The notes: generated by a model not told the origin, from the sequence alone. A DNA stretch of 64,000 nucleotides from Sphingomonas jatrophae (GCF_900113315.1 NZ_FOZG01000002.1:62001-126000), one strand, 5' to 3'; shown: positions 48,447-57,231, counted from the first letter of the stretch. Made by a program: numbers and translations.

Positions 48447-50027
48447 TCAGCGGCGGCCCATCTCCGCCATGGCCCGCGCCATATCCCGCTCCATCTCCGC
48501 ATGTGCCCGCGCAATGTCGCGCTGTGCCTCGGCCATGGCGCGGCGGACCTCGGCCTGAACCTCGCGGTCGCATTCCTCACGCGCGGCCGCACCGCTGTCG
48601 CGGCACTCATCCGCCTGCGCGCGCGCCTGCCGCATCGCCTCGCGAAGCTGCTGCTGCGCCTCCGCGCGGGCCTCGACGGCGGCCTGCAGCGCCTCCCGGC
48701 GAGCCGCCTTCGCCTCCTGCATCGCCTCGCGGCGGGCCTCGGCGGCCTCACGCAGCGCCTCGCCGCGCGCAAGGGCCGCCTCGCGCAGCGCTTCGGACCG
48801 GGTGACCTGCGAGGCGGCGAGCGCCTCGTTCAGCGCGCGACCGTCGATTGCGATCGGAGGTAGCGGCGGTACGGGCGGGATCGGCGGCGCCAGCATGTCG
48901 AGCGGAGCGGCCGGGGCGAGCGGCGCCAGAGGGGCCAGCTGACCGGCATGCGGCGCGGGGACATAGGGCATGCCGTCGACGGTGACCTGCGGCGGCACCG
49001 GCGGCATGGGAGCCGCATGCGTCGCGGGGATGGCGGGCGCGGCGGGCGGCGTCGGCGGCGCGGGCACCTCGGGCAGAGCGTGACGGACCTGCTCGCCGAA
49101 AGCGCGCACCTTTTCCGCCGCAGCGCCGCCCGAGGCCGTGCCGGCCAGCCCGCCGACCACCAGCGCGGCAGCCAGCCACGTGCCGGCGCGCGACGCCTGC
49201 TTCTCCTGCGCCAGTGCGCGCAGCCGCGTCTTCAGCTCCGCCACCCGGCCGAGGCCGCAGGCAGCGACCGGGGTGCCGCCAAACGCCGCCTTGACCAGCG
49301 CCGAGCCGTAGGCGTGGCGCGCATCGGCATCGGCGCCGTTCAGCACGATCGCGTCGCACGCCAGCTCCTGATCGGCGCGGAAGGCGCGCCATGCCATGTG
49401 CGCGACCGGGTTCCACCAGTGGAGCGCGAGCACCGCCAGCCCGACCATGTTGGCGACGGTATCGCCGCGGGCATGGTGCGCCGTCTCGTGCGCCAATGCG
49501 AGCTGCTGCTCCTGCGCGGTGAAGCGGTTGTGGAAATCGCGGGGCAGGACGATGCGGCGCGCGATCACGCCTGCCGCGAGCGGCCCGGCCAGGCGGCTGC
49601 TGAGATGCACCGCCACACCCCGCTCGCGCGCCAGCAGGCGGCCGCCGGCCAGCGCCCCGCGCATGAAGCGGCGATAGGCAACGAAGGGCAGCGCGAAGCG
49701 GATCGCGGCGATGCCGAGCCACACGCCCGCCGCGATGGCGAGCCAGTCGAGCGAGGCGAGCCAGCTCGTCGCCGGGGCGGCCGTCGGCGAGGGCGAGGCC
49801 GGCACGGCGGCGAGCAATGCGGCGAGATCGAGGTTCGCCGGCAGCTGCGGCGCGACCGGCGTCACCGACGCAGGCAGCGGCGGCAGCACCATGCGGAGCG
49901 CGGGCAGCAGCCAGAGCGCATAAGCGGCGCGCGGGCCGAAGCGGCGCGCGACCGGCCGGCGGATCGCCAGCACGAGCAGCATCAGCGCCGTCGATGCGGC
50001 GAGCGTGGAGACGAGCCAGCCGATCAT
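48447..50027 (-). CDS. BlaR1-like M56 family metallopeptidase with coiled-coil tail
   Basis: 526 residues. N-terminal helices (WLVSTLAASTALMLLVLAI and others) lead to the zinc protease site HETAHHARGDT (HExxH) and a later Glu in RADQELACDAIVLNGADADA. After another helix (WLAAALVVGGLAG, about 285-305) come a proline-rich linker (about 318-390) and a 130-residue Ala/Arg/Glu tail (REAALARGEALREAAEARR and similar) likely to be helical or coiled-coil. No penicillin-binding sensor domain is present, so the signal differs from beta-lactams. It overlaps the BlaI-type gene (ATGA) and forms a sensor-protease/repressor pair. Confidence 0.9.
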   Translation of the reverse strand: MIGWLVSTLAASTALMLLVLAIRRPVARRFGPRAAYALWLLPALRMVLPPLPASVTPVAPQLPANLDLAALLAAVPASPSPTAAPATSWLASLDWLAIAAGVWLGIAAIRFALPFVAYRRFMRGALAGGRLLARERGVAVHLSSRLAGPLAAGVIARRIVLPRDFHNRFTAQEQQLALAHETAHHARGDTVANMVGLAVLALHWWNPVAHMAWRAFRADQELACDAIVLNGADADARHAYGSALVKAAFGGTPVAACGLGRVAELKTRLRALAQEKQASRAGTWLAAALVVGGLAGTASGGAAAEKVRAFGEQVRHALPEVPAPPTPPAAPAIPATHAAPMPPVPPQVTVDGMPYVPAPHAGQLAPLAPLAPAAPLDMLAPPIPPVPPLPPIAIDGRALNEALAASQVTRSEALREAALARGEALREAAEARREAMQEAKAARREALQAAVEARAEAQQQLREAMRQARAQADECRDSGAAAREECDREVQAEVRRAMAEAQRDIARAHAEMERDMARAMAEMGRR

Positions 50028-50392
50028 TTGCGCAGCTCCCGCACCAAGGATTCGAGCTCGGCGAGATCCTCGTCGCTGAGCCCGTCACTGGCGGCGAGAT
50101 GCGCGACGAGCGGCGCGGCGCGGCCGCCGAACAGCCGGTCGATCAGGCGGCGGGATTCGGTGGCGGCATGATCGTCCCGCGCGACGGCGGGGCGGTAGAG
50201 ATAGCGGCGCCCCTCCTCCTCATGGACGAGCGCGCCCTTGGCGAGCAGGCGGCCGAGCAGGGTCTTGACCGTCCGCTCGCTCCAGCCGCGCGCGGGATCG
50301 ATCCGTTGCGCCACGTCCGCGGCGGCGAGCGGCGCCTCGCGCCACAGCACCTCCATCACCGCATGTTCGGCATCGCTGATCCGCTCGGCCAC
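50024..50392 (-). CDS. BlaI/MecI/CopY family transcriptional repressor
   Basis: 122 residues with a winged helix-turn-helix: ISDAEHAVMEVLWREAPLAAADV, then WSERTVKTLLGRLLAKGALVHEEEGRRYLY. Family repressors bind as dimers to TACA-N-TGTA-like boxes and are cut by a partner M56 protease; the partner gene overlaps its stop. Two such boxes stand 17-54 bases before its start, so it should repress itself and the protease. The C-terminus (DEDLAELESLVRELRK) is the dimerisation region. Confidence 0.93.
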   Translation of the reverse strand: MAERISDAEHAVMEVLWREAPLAAADVAQRIDPARGWSERTVKTLLGRLLAKGALVHEEEGRRYLYRPAVARDDHAATESRRLIDRLFGGRAAPLVAHLAASDGLSDEDLAELESLVRELRK

Positions 50393-50408
50393 GCGCGACT
50401 CCTCTCCC

Positions 50409-50446
50409 GATTACGGGTGTAGTCGTGAGTGATTACGGCTGTAATC
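50409..50446. promoter_or_regulatory. Tandem BlaI-type operators
   Basis: GATTACGGGTGTAGTC (50409-50424) and GATTACGGCTGTAATC (50431-50446) are two 16-base inverted repeats, the second perfect in its arms. Their centres are 22 bases apart, two helix turns, so dimers could bind on one face. They lie directly upstream of the BlaI-type gene. Confidence 0.8.
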
Positions 50447-50510
50447 GCGAGAGTGGTTCGACGAACGACATGGAGCGGGCGACGAAGGTCACGGACCTTC
50501 AAGGGCCATC

Positions 50511-50537
50511 GTCATGCTGAAACGCGTTCAGCATGAC
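50511..50537. repeat. Short palindromic repeat (REP-like)
   Basis: GTCATGCTGAA and TTCAGCATGAC are perfect 11-base arms around ACGCG. It lies 11 bases after the grxD stop. The sequence is of a type seen scattered between genes in alphaproteobacteria; it may also stabilise the grxD mRNA end. Confidence 0.6.
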
Positions 50538-50548
50538 GAAGAAACGGG

Positions 50549-50881
50549 TCACGCCGCCTTGGCGACGCCCTTGTCCTCGAGCAGCTGGGCGAGCTCGCCC
50601 TCCTCGTACATCTCCATCATGATGTCCGAGCCGCCGATGAACTCGCCCTTGACGTAGAGCTGCGGGATGGTCGGCCAATCCGAAAACTGCTTGATGCCCT
50701 GGCGGATGCCCTGATCCTGCAGCACGTCCACCGTCGCATATTCGACGCCGAGGCGGTCGAGGATGGCGATGGCGCGGCTGGAGAAGCCGCACTGCGGAAA
50801 GAGCGGCGTGCCCTTCATGAACAGCAGAACGTCGGCGGAATTGACCACCTCGGCGATGCGGGCCTGCGTGTCGTCGGTCAT
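50549..50881 (-). CDS. grxD: Monothiol glutaredoxin, Grx4/GrxD type
   Basis: 110 residues from ATG 50881, preferred because AAGGA is eight bases upstream; ATG 50890 overlaps the BolA stop. The CGFS active site is in [15 protein letters not shown], followed by [16 protein letters not shown] for glutathione binding. Such proteins carry a [2Fe-2S] cluster bridged by glutathione and pass it on, often as a heterodimer with BolA. The BolA-family gene is immediately upstream, supporting an iron-sulfur trafficking or iron-sensing role. Confidence 0.94.
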   Translation of the reverse strand: MTDDTQARIAEVVNSADVLLFMKGTPLFPQCGFSSRAIAILDRLGVEYATVDVLQDQGIRQGIKQFSDWPTIPQLYVKGEFIGGSDIMMEMYEEGELAQLLEDKGVAKAA

Positions 50882-50886
50882 GATCG

Positions 50887-51126
50887 TCATCCTTGGCTGG
50901 GGAGCCCGGTGGTGAGCTGGAGCGCGTGGAGCACGCCGCCCATACGGCCGCCGAGCGCGTCGTAGACACGGCGCTGGCGCTCCACGCGGGTGAGCGGGCG
51001 GAAACTCTCGGCGACGACGCGCGCGGCATAATGATCGCCGTCGCCCGCCAGGTCGGTGATCTCCACCGCCGCGTCGGGGATGGCGGCGCGGATCAGCGCC
51101 TCGATCTCTTCGGCCGCCATCGGCAT
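50887..51126 (-). CDS. BolA family protein
   Basis: 79 residues. The BolA fold is recognised by [50 protein letters not shown] and the end [12 protein letters not shown]. The conserved His in GDHYAA is a likely cluster ligand with the monothiol glutaredoxin encoded next. Its stop overlaps or abuts the glutaredoxin start. The ATPase zeta inhibitor gene ends four bases upstream. Confidence 0.93.
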   Translation of the reverse strand: MPMAAEEIEALIRAAIPDAAVEITDLAGDGDHYAARVVAESFRPLTRVERQRRVYDALGGRMGGVLHALQLTTGLPSQG

Positions 51127-51130
51127 GACG

Positions 51131-51454
51131 TTACTTCAGCTCCAGCAGCTGGCGGCGTGCCTCGATGGTGCACTCCTCCAGCCGGGCGCGGATCGCGCTC
51201 TCGTCCACCGTCACCTGCGCGGAGGTGAGATCGCCGAGCAGCTTGCGGATCACGTCCTCGTCGCCCGCTTCCTCGAAGTCGGCCTGGACGACGGCCTTGG
51301 CATAAGCGTCGGTCTCGGCGGCGTTGAGGCCCATCAGCTCGGCCGCCCACGTGCCGACCAGGCGGTTGCGCCGGGCGTTGATGCGGAACGCCATTTCCTC
51401 GTCGTGCGCGAACTTGGTCTCGAATGCGCGCTCGCGATCGTCGAACATGGTCAT
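51131..51454 (-). CDS. F1-ATPase inhibitor zeta subunit (DUF1476)
   Basis: 107 residues from ATG 51454 (homologues start Met-Thr-x-Phe-Asp-Asp). It matches DUF1476: FDDRERAFETKFAHDEEMAFRI opens it, and DVIRKLLGDL follows. In Paracoccus the N-terminal inhibitory helix of zeta enters F1 and blocks ATP hydrolysis by ATP synthase. It precedes bolA-grxD, a conserved alphaproteobacterial order, and probably shares their transcript. Confidence 0.9.
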   Translation of the reverse strand: MTMFDDRERAFETKFAHDEEMAFRINARRNRLVGTWAAELMGLNAAETDAYAKAVVQADFEEAGDEDVIRKLLGDLTSAQVTVDESAIRARLEECTIEARRQLLELK

Positions 51455-51523
51455 GTGGCGTCCCCGGCTGCCGTCAATGCGTCCAGATAGGCAGGCCGTG
51501 CCCGGGGCGCAACGGGCGGCGCG

Positions 51524-52102
51524 CTACAGCCAGGGCCGCTCCGCTGCGACGCGTGTCTCATAATCGGAAATCGCCGCGTCGCGCGCCAGCGTCAGCCCGA
51601 CCTCGTCGAGGCCCTGCATCAGGCAATCGCGGCGGAAGGGATCGAGCGTGAAGGCGAAGCGATCCTGGAACGGCGTCGTCACCGTCTGGGTCTCCAGATC
51701 GACGGCGATCGGATGGTCGCGCGCGACCACGATCAGGCGGTCGACCGCCTCTTGCGACAGCACGACCGTCACGATGCCGTTCTTGAACGCATTGCCCGAA
51801 AAGATGTCGGAAAAGGATGGCGCGATCACCGCGCGCACGCCCATGTCGGCCAGCGCCCAGGCGGCATGTTCGCGGCTGGAGCCGCAGCCGAAATTGTCGC
51901 CCGCGATCAGGATCGGCGCACCGGCATAGGCCGGATCGTCGAAGATGTTGCCGGGCTCGGCGCGCACAGTCTCGAACGCGCCGCGCCCGAGGCCTGCGCG
52001 CGTGATCGTCTTCAGCCAGTGGGCGGGGATGATGACGTCGGTGTCGACGTTCTTCGCGCCCCACGGATAGGCGCGCCCCTCGACGGCGCGCACCGGCTCC
52101 AT
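51524..52102 (-). CDS. leuD: 3-isopropylmalate dehydratase small subunit
   Basis: 192 residues. It makes, with LeuC, the isopropylmalate isomerase of leucine synthesis. The swivel-domain signatures are [29 protein letters not shown] and [14 protein letters not shown]. Length is normal (about 195-205). Its ATG overlaps the stop of a 36-codon micro-ORF that separates it from leuC. Confidence 0.96.
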   Translation of the reverse strand: MEPVRAVEGRAYPWGAKNVDTDVIIPAHWLKTITRAGLGRGAFETVRAEPGNIFDDPAYAGAPILIAGDNFGCGSSREHAAWALADMGVRAVIAPSFSDIFSGNAFKNGIVTVVLSQEAVDRLIVVARDHPIAVDLETQTVTTPFQDRFAFTLDPFRRDCLMQGLDEVGLTLARDAAISDYETRVAAERPWL

Positions 52103-52212
52103 CAGTTCGACCGCGTCGTCGTGACGCCGGGCTTCTTGGGCGCGGGCGCCGCCCAGGCGGCGACACCGGCACCGACGGCCCCGAGGACGAGGAGGAGCAT
52201 GACCTTCTTCAT
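52102..52212 (-). CDS. 36-residue membrane/secreted micropeptide between leuC and leuD
   Basis: ATG 52212 begins two bases after the leuC stop, and the TGA overlaps the leuD ATG. The peptide starts with two lysines, then a hydrophobic stretch ([19 protein letters not shown]) and a basic, Thr-rich tail ([13 protein letters not shown]). It could be a single-pass membrane peptide or a short exported one with cleavage near AWA. The tight coupling on both sides suggests it is translated. I do not recognise it; its role may be only to couple leuC and leuD translation. Confidence 0.55.
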   Translation of the reverse strand: MKKVMLLLVLGAVGAGVAAWAAPAPKKPGVTTTRSN

Positions 52213-52214
52213 GG

Positions 52215-53675
52215 TTAAAGCGACCCTGTTTGTTGGTGCATCAATTCGCGCACGTCGGTCAGCCGCCCGGTAACGGCCGCGGCGGCGGCCATCGCGGGGG
52301 AGACGAGGTGCGTGCGCGCCCCCGGCCCCTGCCGCCCGACGAAATTGCGGTTGGAGGTGGAGGCGCAGCGTTCGCCCGGCGGCACCTTGTCCGGGTTCAT
52401 CGCGAGGCACATCGAGCAGCCGGGCTCCCGCCATTCGAAACCGGCCTCGATGAAGATGCGGTCCAGCCCCTCGGCCTCGGCCTGGCGCTTGACGAGGCCC
52501 GAGCCGGGCACGACCAAAGCCTGCCGCACGCCCGAGGCGACGCGCCGTCCCTTGGCGACCGCAGCGGCCGCGCGCAGATCCTCGATCCGGCTGTTGGTGC
52601 AGCTGCCGATGAAGATGTTGTCCACGCCGACATCCTGCATCCGCATGCCGGGCGCGAGACCCATATAATCGAGCGACTTGCGCGCGGCGGCCCGTTTGGA
52701 GGCATCGGCGAAGCTGTCGGGATCGGGCACCGCGCCGGTGATCGGCACGACATCCTCGGGGCTGGTGCCCCATGTCAGGCTCGGCGCGATCTGGCCCGCA
52801 TCGAGCGTAACGGTGCGATCGTAGCGCGCGCCAGGATCGGACGGCAGAGTCCGCCACCATGCGACGGCGCGGCCCCACGCCTCACCGGCGGGTGCCATCG
52901 GGCGACCCTTCAGGTAAGCGAAGGTCGTCTCGTCCGGGGCGATCAGGCCGGAGCGGGCGCCATGCTCGATCGCCATGTTGGCGACGGTCAGCCGCCCCTC
53001 GACCGACAGGCCGCGGATGGTGGAGCCGGTATATTCGACGACATAGCCGGTGCCGCCCGACGCGCCGATGCGGCCGATGATGGCGAGAATGACGTCCTTG
53101 GCATCGACGCCGAAGCCGAGCGCGCCATCGACGCGGATCTCCATGGATTTCGACTGCTTGAGCAGCAGAGTCTGCGTGGCGAGGACATGCTCGACCTCGC
53201 TGGTGCCGATGCCGAAGGCCAGCGCCCCCAGCGCGCCGTGCGCGGCGGTATGGCTGTCGCCGCAGACGAGCGTGGTGCCCGGCAGCGTGAAACCCTGCTC
53301 CGGCCCGACGACGTGGACGATGCCCTGTTCGGGCGCGGTCGCATCGATCAGGCGGATGCCGAATTCGGGCGCATTCGCCTCCAGCGCGGCGAGCTGCTGC
53401 GCGCTCTCGGCGTCCGCAATGGGCAGGCGGCGCCCCGCCGCATCGACGCGCGGCGTGGTCGGCAGATTGTGGTCGGGCACCGCCAGCGTCAGGTCCGGCC
53501 GGCGGACGCGGCGGCCAGCGACGCGCAGCCCTTCAAACGCCTGCGGGCTCGTCACTTCATGGACGAGATGGCGGTCGATATAGAGCAGGCACGTGCCATC
53601 GTCGCGGCGCTCGACGACATGCGCGTCCCAGATCTTCTGGTAGAGGGTGCGGGGCTCGGTCACGATGGCGCGCAT
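52215..53675 (-). CDS. leuC: 3-isopropylmalate dehydratase large subunit
   Basis: 486 residues from ATG 53675. It is an aconitase-type [4Fe-4S] lyase: cluster cysteines are in [31 protein letters not shown] and [11 protein letters not shown]. Together with LeuD it isomerises 2- to 3-isopropylmalate. [17 protein letters not shown] is the family substrate region. Length is usual (about 470). The leuC-micro-ORF-leuD order is unbroken. Confidence 0.96.
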   Translation of the reverse strand: MRAIVTEPRTLYQKIWDAHVVERRDDGTCLLYIDRHLVHEVTSPQAFEGLRVAGRRVRRPDLTLAVPDHNLPTTPRVDAAGRRLPIADAESAQQLAALEANAPEFGIRLIDATAPEQGIVHVVGPEQGFTLPGTTLVCGDSHTAAHGALGALAFGIGTSEVEHVLATQTLLLKQSKSMEIRVDGALGFGVDAKDVILAIIGRIGASGGTGYVVEYTGSTIRGLSVEGRLTVANMAIEHGARSGLIAPDETTFAYLKGRPMAPAGEAWGRAVAWWRTLPSDPGARYDRTVTLDAGQIAPSLTWGTSPEDVVPITGAVPDPDSFADASKRAAARKSLDYMGLAPGMRMQDVGVDNIFIGSCTNSRIEDLRAAAAVAKGRRVASGVRQALVVPGSGLVKRQAEAEGLDRIFIEAGFEWREPGCSMCLAMNPDKVPPGERCASTSNRNFVGRQGPGARTHLVSPAMAAAAAVTGRLTDVRELMHQQTGSL

Positions 53676-53733
53676 TAACCCTGGTTGAAGTCACTCGCCA
53701 GCAATTTAGTGACGTAGCGGACGCTTTGGGCCG

Positions 53734-55065
53734 CTATTTCGTATCGAGCTTCATCCAGTCGCGCGGCGCGGCGCGATCGAGCATGTCGAAGAATTCGAGC
53801 TGCATACCCACGGGCTTCGGGCTTTCCGAATTCCATAACATGGCAATGCCCGCCTTGCGATCGGGATCGAACAGGATGAGCGAGCGATAGCCCGACACCG
53901 CGCCACGATGACCGATCAGGCGATGGCCGTTGTAGCGATAATCGCGCCAGCCGAGTGCATAGCTCGCTTCCTTGAGCTGCTGGTCCGCCTCGCTCTTGCG
54001 GCGGGTCTGCACCGACAGGGTCAGCGGATTGTGCGCGACGTCCAGCACGGCCTGCGACAGCACGCCCGGCGCCAGCCCCATCTGCGCGCGCATCCACAGG
54101 CCCAGATCGAAGGTGGACGAGTTCATGCCGCCGGCCGCCGGCACGCGGTAATAGGCCTCCTGCACGGGCAGCTCGCGCTGGCCGCGGTGCGGGCGGGCCC
54201 AGCTGGCGCTCGACAGCAGGCCGGCGCGCGTCAGGCTGGCGCTGGTCATGCCGAGCGGCAGGAACAGGCGGAAGCGCGCAACCTCGGCATAGCTCTTGCC
54301 GGTCACGTGCTGAACGATCTCGCTCGCCGCATCATAGGCGATGTTCTGGTAGGCGAAGCATTTGCCGGGCGGGCAATAAGGCGGCAGATCGCCGAGCAGG
54401 CGGCGGATCTCGCGCGGGTCGATCCCCTCCTCCAGCTTGTCGTCATAGGCGTTCTTCACCACGCCGGTCCGGTGCGACAGCAGATCGGCGACGGTCGCGA
54501 TCCGCTCGCCGCCATTCGGCAGGCGGAGCGACGTGCCGAACTTGGCGATCGGATCGGACAGCGACAGGCGCTTCTGGTCGGCGAGTGCCGCCATCAGCGT
54601 GCCGGCCACACCCTTCGACACGGAGGCCCAGCGGAAGACGGTGTTCGGCGTCACCGCCTCGCCGCCCTCGGTGGTGCGACCATAGCCCTTGACGAAGCTG
54701 AGCCGGCCATCCTCGATGATGGCGACGCCGAGCCCCACCATGTCCTTGCGGTCCATCAACTGGGTCAGGCGCGAGTCGATGCGACGATAATCGACGCCGT
54801 TGCGCGACGGCCCCTGCGAGGCGACCTCGACGATGGCGGCCTGGGCCGGCGCCGGCTCCGTCACCTGGGGCGCTGCACGAACAGTGTAGGACCGCCCGAT
54901 GGTGGCGAACACCAGCAGAACGAGCACGATCATGCCCAGCGCGACGAGCGAGACGGCCGGCGTCCAGATGCGGCCCTTCGGCGCGCTTTCGGCGTCGAGC
55001 ATGTCCAGCAGCGTTCGGTCCGCGCCCCCGCGCACGGCCGGTTCCTCGTTCATCGGCAGCGGCAT
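53734..55065 (-). CDS. Membrane-anchored serine hydrolase (beta-lactamase/PBP4* fold)
   Basis: 443 residues from ATG 55065 (ATG 55053 is possible). A cytosolic tail precedes one transmembrane helix (VSLVALGMIVLVLLVFATIG, about 40-60), and the rest is periplasmic. Class C-type motifs are present: SVSK in FRWASVSKGVAG (SxxK), YQN in CFAYQNIAY (YxN) and HRG in LIGHRGAVSGY (K/HxG). Such proteins can be esterases, D-amino peptidases or weak beta-lactamases; no better prediction is possible. Its upstream region is shared with the divergent secreted-protein gene. Confidence 0.88.
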   Translation of the reverse strand: MPLPMNEEPAVRGGADRTLLDMLDAESAPKGRIWTPAVSLVALGMIVLVLLVFATIGRSYTVRAAPQVTEPAPAQAAIVEVASQGPSRNGVDYRRIDSRLTQLMDRKDMVGLGVAIIEDGRLSFVKGYGRTTEGGEAVTPNTVFRWASVSKGVAGTLMAALADQKRLSLSDPIAKFGTSLRLPNGGERIATVADLLSHRTGVVKNAYDDKLEEGIDPREIRRLLGDLPPYCPPGKCFAYQNIAYDAASEIVQHVTGKSYAEVARFRLFLPLGMTSASLTRAGLLSSASWARPHRGQRELPVQEAYYRVPAAGGMNSSTFDLGLWMRAQMGLAPGVLSQAVLDVAHNPLTLSVQTRRKSEADQQLKEASYALGWRDYRYNGHRLIGHRGAVSGYRSLILFDPDRKAGIAMLWNSESPKPVGMQLEFFDMLDRAAPRDWMKLDTK

Positions 55066-55321
55066 AGGCGAGGCCCCCGAGCGAGCAAAGATGCAGCTTC
55101 TTCCCTCCGCCGCATGCGGGAGTCGCTTCGTCGCGCCACCCGTCAGGCCCGGCGATCGCAGAGCCACGACATGCCGCGCCACATTCGCTACAGCATCGCG
55201 GATGAGCTTCAGACTGTTCGATCCTGCGTCCGGCCACCGGGGCTGGCCGACGAGCCTCCACGCTGCCGAGCGTCTCGAACCGGCAGTGGAACAGGCGATT
55301 GGGCGGAGATCGCGGCGTCCG

Positions 55322-55903
55322 GTGGGTCGTTTTCTACCCATTGCCGCGTCAGCTGCCAGCCTCCTCCTCGCCACGCCGTCTTTCGCCAAGGACTATGCCA
55401 CGCGCGATGTCGGCGAGTGGACCGTGTCCGCCAGCAGCGACCGGCAGGGCTGCTTCCTCACGCGCAGCTTCGATGGACCGCGAGAGACGACGCTGCTGCT
55501 CGGCCTCGATGTCGATGGCAGCAACCGGCTGACGATCCTCAACCCGAACTGGTCGATCCGTGCGAAGGAGCAGATTAAGCTGACCTACCGGCTCTCCAAC
55601 GCCTCTTTCCCGCGGCATCTGGCGGTCGGCATTGCGGCGGATGGCAAGAAGGGCTTCGTCACCAGCTTCGGCGCGGCGTTTCCGAGCACCTTCGCCGCGT
55701 CCAGATTCCTGCACATCACGCGGGGCAGCGTGCCGGTGGAGGAGCTCAGCCTAGAGGGAAGCGGCGCAGCGGTGGCGGAGCTGCGCAAATGCGTCGACGT
55801 CTATCGCGGCGCGCCTGCGCCGGCCGCGCCGTCCAAGGCCGGCAAGAGCAGGATCCCGCTCGACCCGTTCGCCAGCGATACATCGCGCAAATCCCGAAAG
55901 TAG
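55322..55903 (+). CDS. Secreted protein, possibly IalB-related
   Basis: About 193 residues from GTG 55322, chosen because it places a normal signal peptide (GRFLPIAASAASLLLATPSFA) at the N-terminus; ATG 55202 would add 40 residues before it. The mature domain has two cysteines (RQGCFLTRS and LRKCVDVY), DVGEWTVSASSD and SRFLHITRGSVPVEELSLEG. I recall similar proteins as uncharacterised sphingomonad secreted proteins with weak likeness to invasion-associated locus B. No function is assigned. It is divergent from the serine hydrolase. Confidence 0.6.
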   Translation: MGRFLPIAASAASLLLATPSFAKDYATRDVGEWTVSASSDRQGCFLTRSFDGPRETTLLLGLDVDGSNRLTILNPNWSIRAKEQIKLTYRLSNASFPRHLAVGIAADGKKGFVTSFGAAFPSTFAASRFLHITRGSVPVEELSLEGSGAAVAELRKCVDVYRGAPAPAAPSKAGKSRIPLDPFASDTSRKSRK

Positions 55904-56108
55904 CGAGTCGCAGCGCACCGGTTCAGCAGTTGTTCAGCCTGTTCGACAAGGCAGCTTTAAGAAGAACCGTAGCAATAACAGCAGGGTAGCCGAAGTGGAC
56001 TGGCGCACCGGTTGAACGCGCAACAGGCACGCTTTGCCGTTACACCTATTGCCGGAACCACAGCCCGCAGGCTCCTTCGCGCGGCTGAGTAACAACTGGA
56101 AGAGAGCG

Positions 56109-56417
56109 ATGCGCCCATCTCTGACGAACCTTGCACCTGCGTTTGTGGTGCTGGTTGCCGCCACGGCCCTCGGTGGCTGTGCGACGAAATCCTATGTGCG
56201 CGAGCAGATCGCGCCGGTGAGCCAGCGCGTCGACGCGATCGAGACGCGGCTGCAGGCCACCGACGGCACCGCCAAGCAGGCGCTGGCGGAGGCGCAGGCC
56301 GCATCCGCGCAGGCGCAGCAGAACGGCCAGCGGCTAGAGCAGGTGAGCGGCCGGATGGACGGCGTCGAGCAGCGCCTGCAGGAGCAGGAGCGGCGGGGCA
56401 AGCGGCCGCGTCATTGA
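56109..56417 (+). CDS. Small coiled-coil lipoprotein
   Basis: 102 residues. The N-terminus is a lipoprotein signal peptide ending in the lipobox LGGC (Cys24), followed by Ala, which favours outer-membrane sorting. The rest is Ala/Gln-rich heptad-like sequence (QRVDAIETRLQATDGTAKQA and SGRMDGVEQRLQEQE), likely a long helix or trimeric coil as in Braun lipoprotein, but the end is KRPRH, without the terminal Lys that links Lpp to peptidoglycan. The L,D-transpeptidase gene lies 88 bases downstream. The 205 bases before it hold no other gene that I can see. Confidence 0.8.
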   Translation: MRPSLTNLAPAFVVLVAATALGGCATKSYVREQIAPVSQRVDAIETRLQATDGTAKQALAEAQAASAQAQQNGQRLEQVSGRMDGVEQRLQEQERRGKRPRH

Positions 56418-56505
56418 TGCGGCAGGCACATAAGTGCCCGTCTCTTTGTAAGTGACCGTAGCGGCCGTTCCCGGCAGGGGGCGGCCGCCTTCGCTATCGG
56501 ACCCG

Positions 56506-57228
56506 ATGATCAAGATCCTTACACCCTTGGCCGGTCTCGCGCTGATCGCCGCCGGCGCAGTCCATGCCGCCCCCGCCAAGCCGCGGGCCAGCGCCAAGGC
56601 GCGGGCTGCCAAGTCGGCCCCGCGCCCTGCCCCGGCACCGGTCGTCGCGGCGCCCGTCATCGCGTCGGCGCAGGCGCAGCTCGTCGCCGACTGGATCGCC
56701 GCGTCGGGCGACAATCGCGCGCTGCCTTATGCCGTCATCGACAAGCAGGCCGCCTCGCTGATCCTCTACGATGCCAAGGGCAAGCCGCTGGAGCAGGTGC
56801 CCGTGCTGATCGGCATCGCACCCGGCGACGACGCCACGCCCGGCGTCGGTAGCAAGAAATTGGGCGAGATCGGCCCGGCCGAGAAGACGACCCCGGCGGG
56901 CCGCTTCCTGGCCAAGTTCGGCTATGCGGCAGGGCGCCAGCGGGTGCTGTGGGTCGATTACACGAACAGTGTCGCGATCCACGCGATCCCGGCGGATGCC
57001 GCCAAGACGGAGCAGCGCCGCGAACGCATGCTGTCCCCGGCCGCCGACGACAACCGCATCACCTTCGGCTGCATCAACGTGCCCCACGCCTTCTATGGTG
57101 CGAAGCTGCGTCCGGTATTCCAGAAGAAGGGCGGCTACGTCTACGTCCTGCCCGACACCAAGCCGCTCGAAGAGGTCTTTCCGCGCCTGCGCGTGCACGC
57201 GCTGACCGCCGGGACCGCGTCGCTATAG
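56506..57228 (+). CDS. L,D-transpeptidase (YkuD family)
   Basis: 240 residues from ATG 56506. A signal peptide (ILTPLAGLALIAAGAVHA) is followed by an Ala/Pro/Lys linker and a YkuD domain (about 90-225). The catalytic His is in SVAIHAIPADA and the Cys in NRITFGCINVPHAFY; the usual Ser before Gly-Cys is replaced by Phe-Gly-Cys. It would form 3-3 peptidoglycan links or attach proteins to the wall in the periplasm. A 7-base GC-rich inverted repeat (GCGGCCG/CGGCCGC, 56461-56488) sits in its 5' region. Confidence 0.87.
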   Translation: MIKILTPLAGLALIAAGAVHAAPAKPRASAKARAAKSAPRPAPAPVVAAPVIASAQAQLVADWIAASGDNRALPYAVIDKQAASLILYDAKGKPLEQVPVLIGIAPGDDATPGVGSKKLGEIGPAEKTTPAGRFLAKFGYAAGRQRVLWVDYTNSVAIHAIPADAAKTEQRRERMLSPAADDNRITFGCINVPHAFYGAKLRPVFQKKGGYVYVLPDTKPLEEVFPRLRVHALTAGTASL

Positions 57229-57231
57229 CGT

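Noticed and set aside
53700-53740. Hairpin TAGCGG...CCGCTA between leuC and the serine hydrolase as terminator
   Set aside because: Short stem with a ten-base loop and no T-run in the direction of leuC or its upstream gene, so evidence is too weak.
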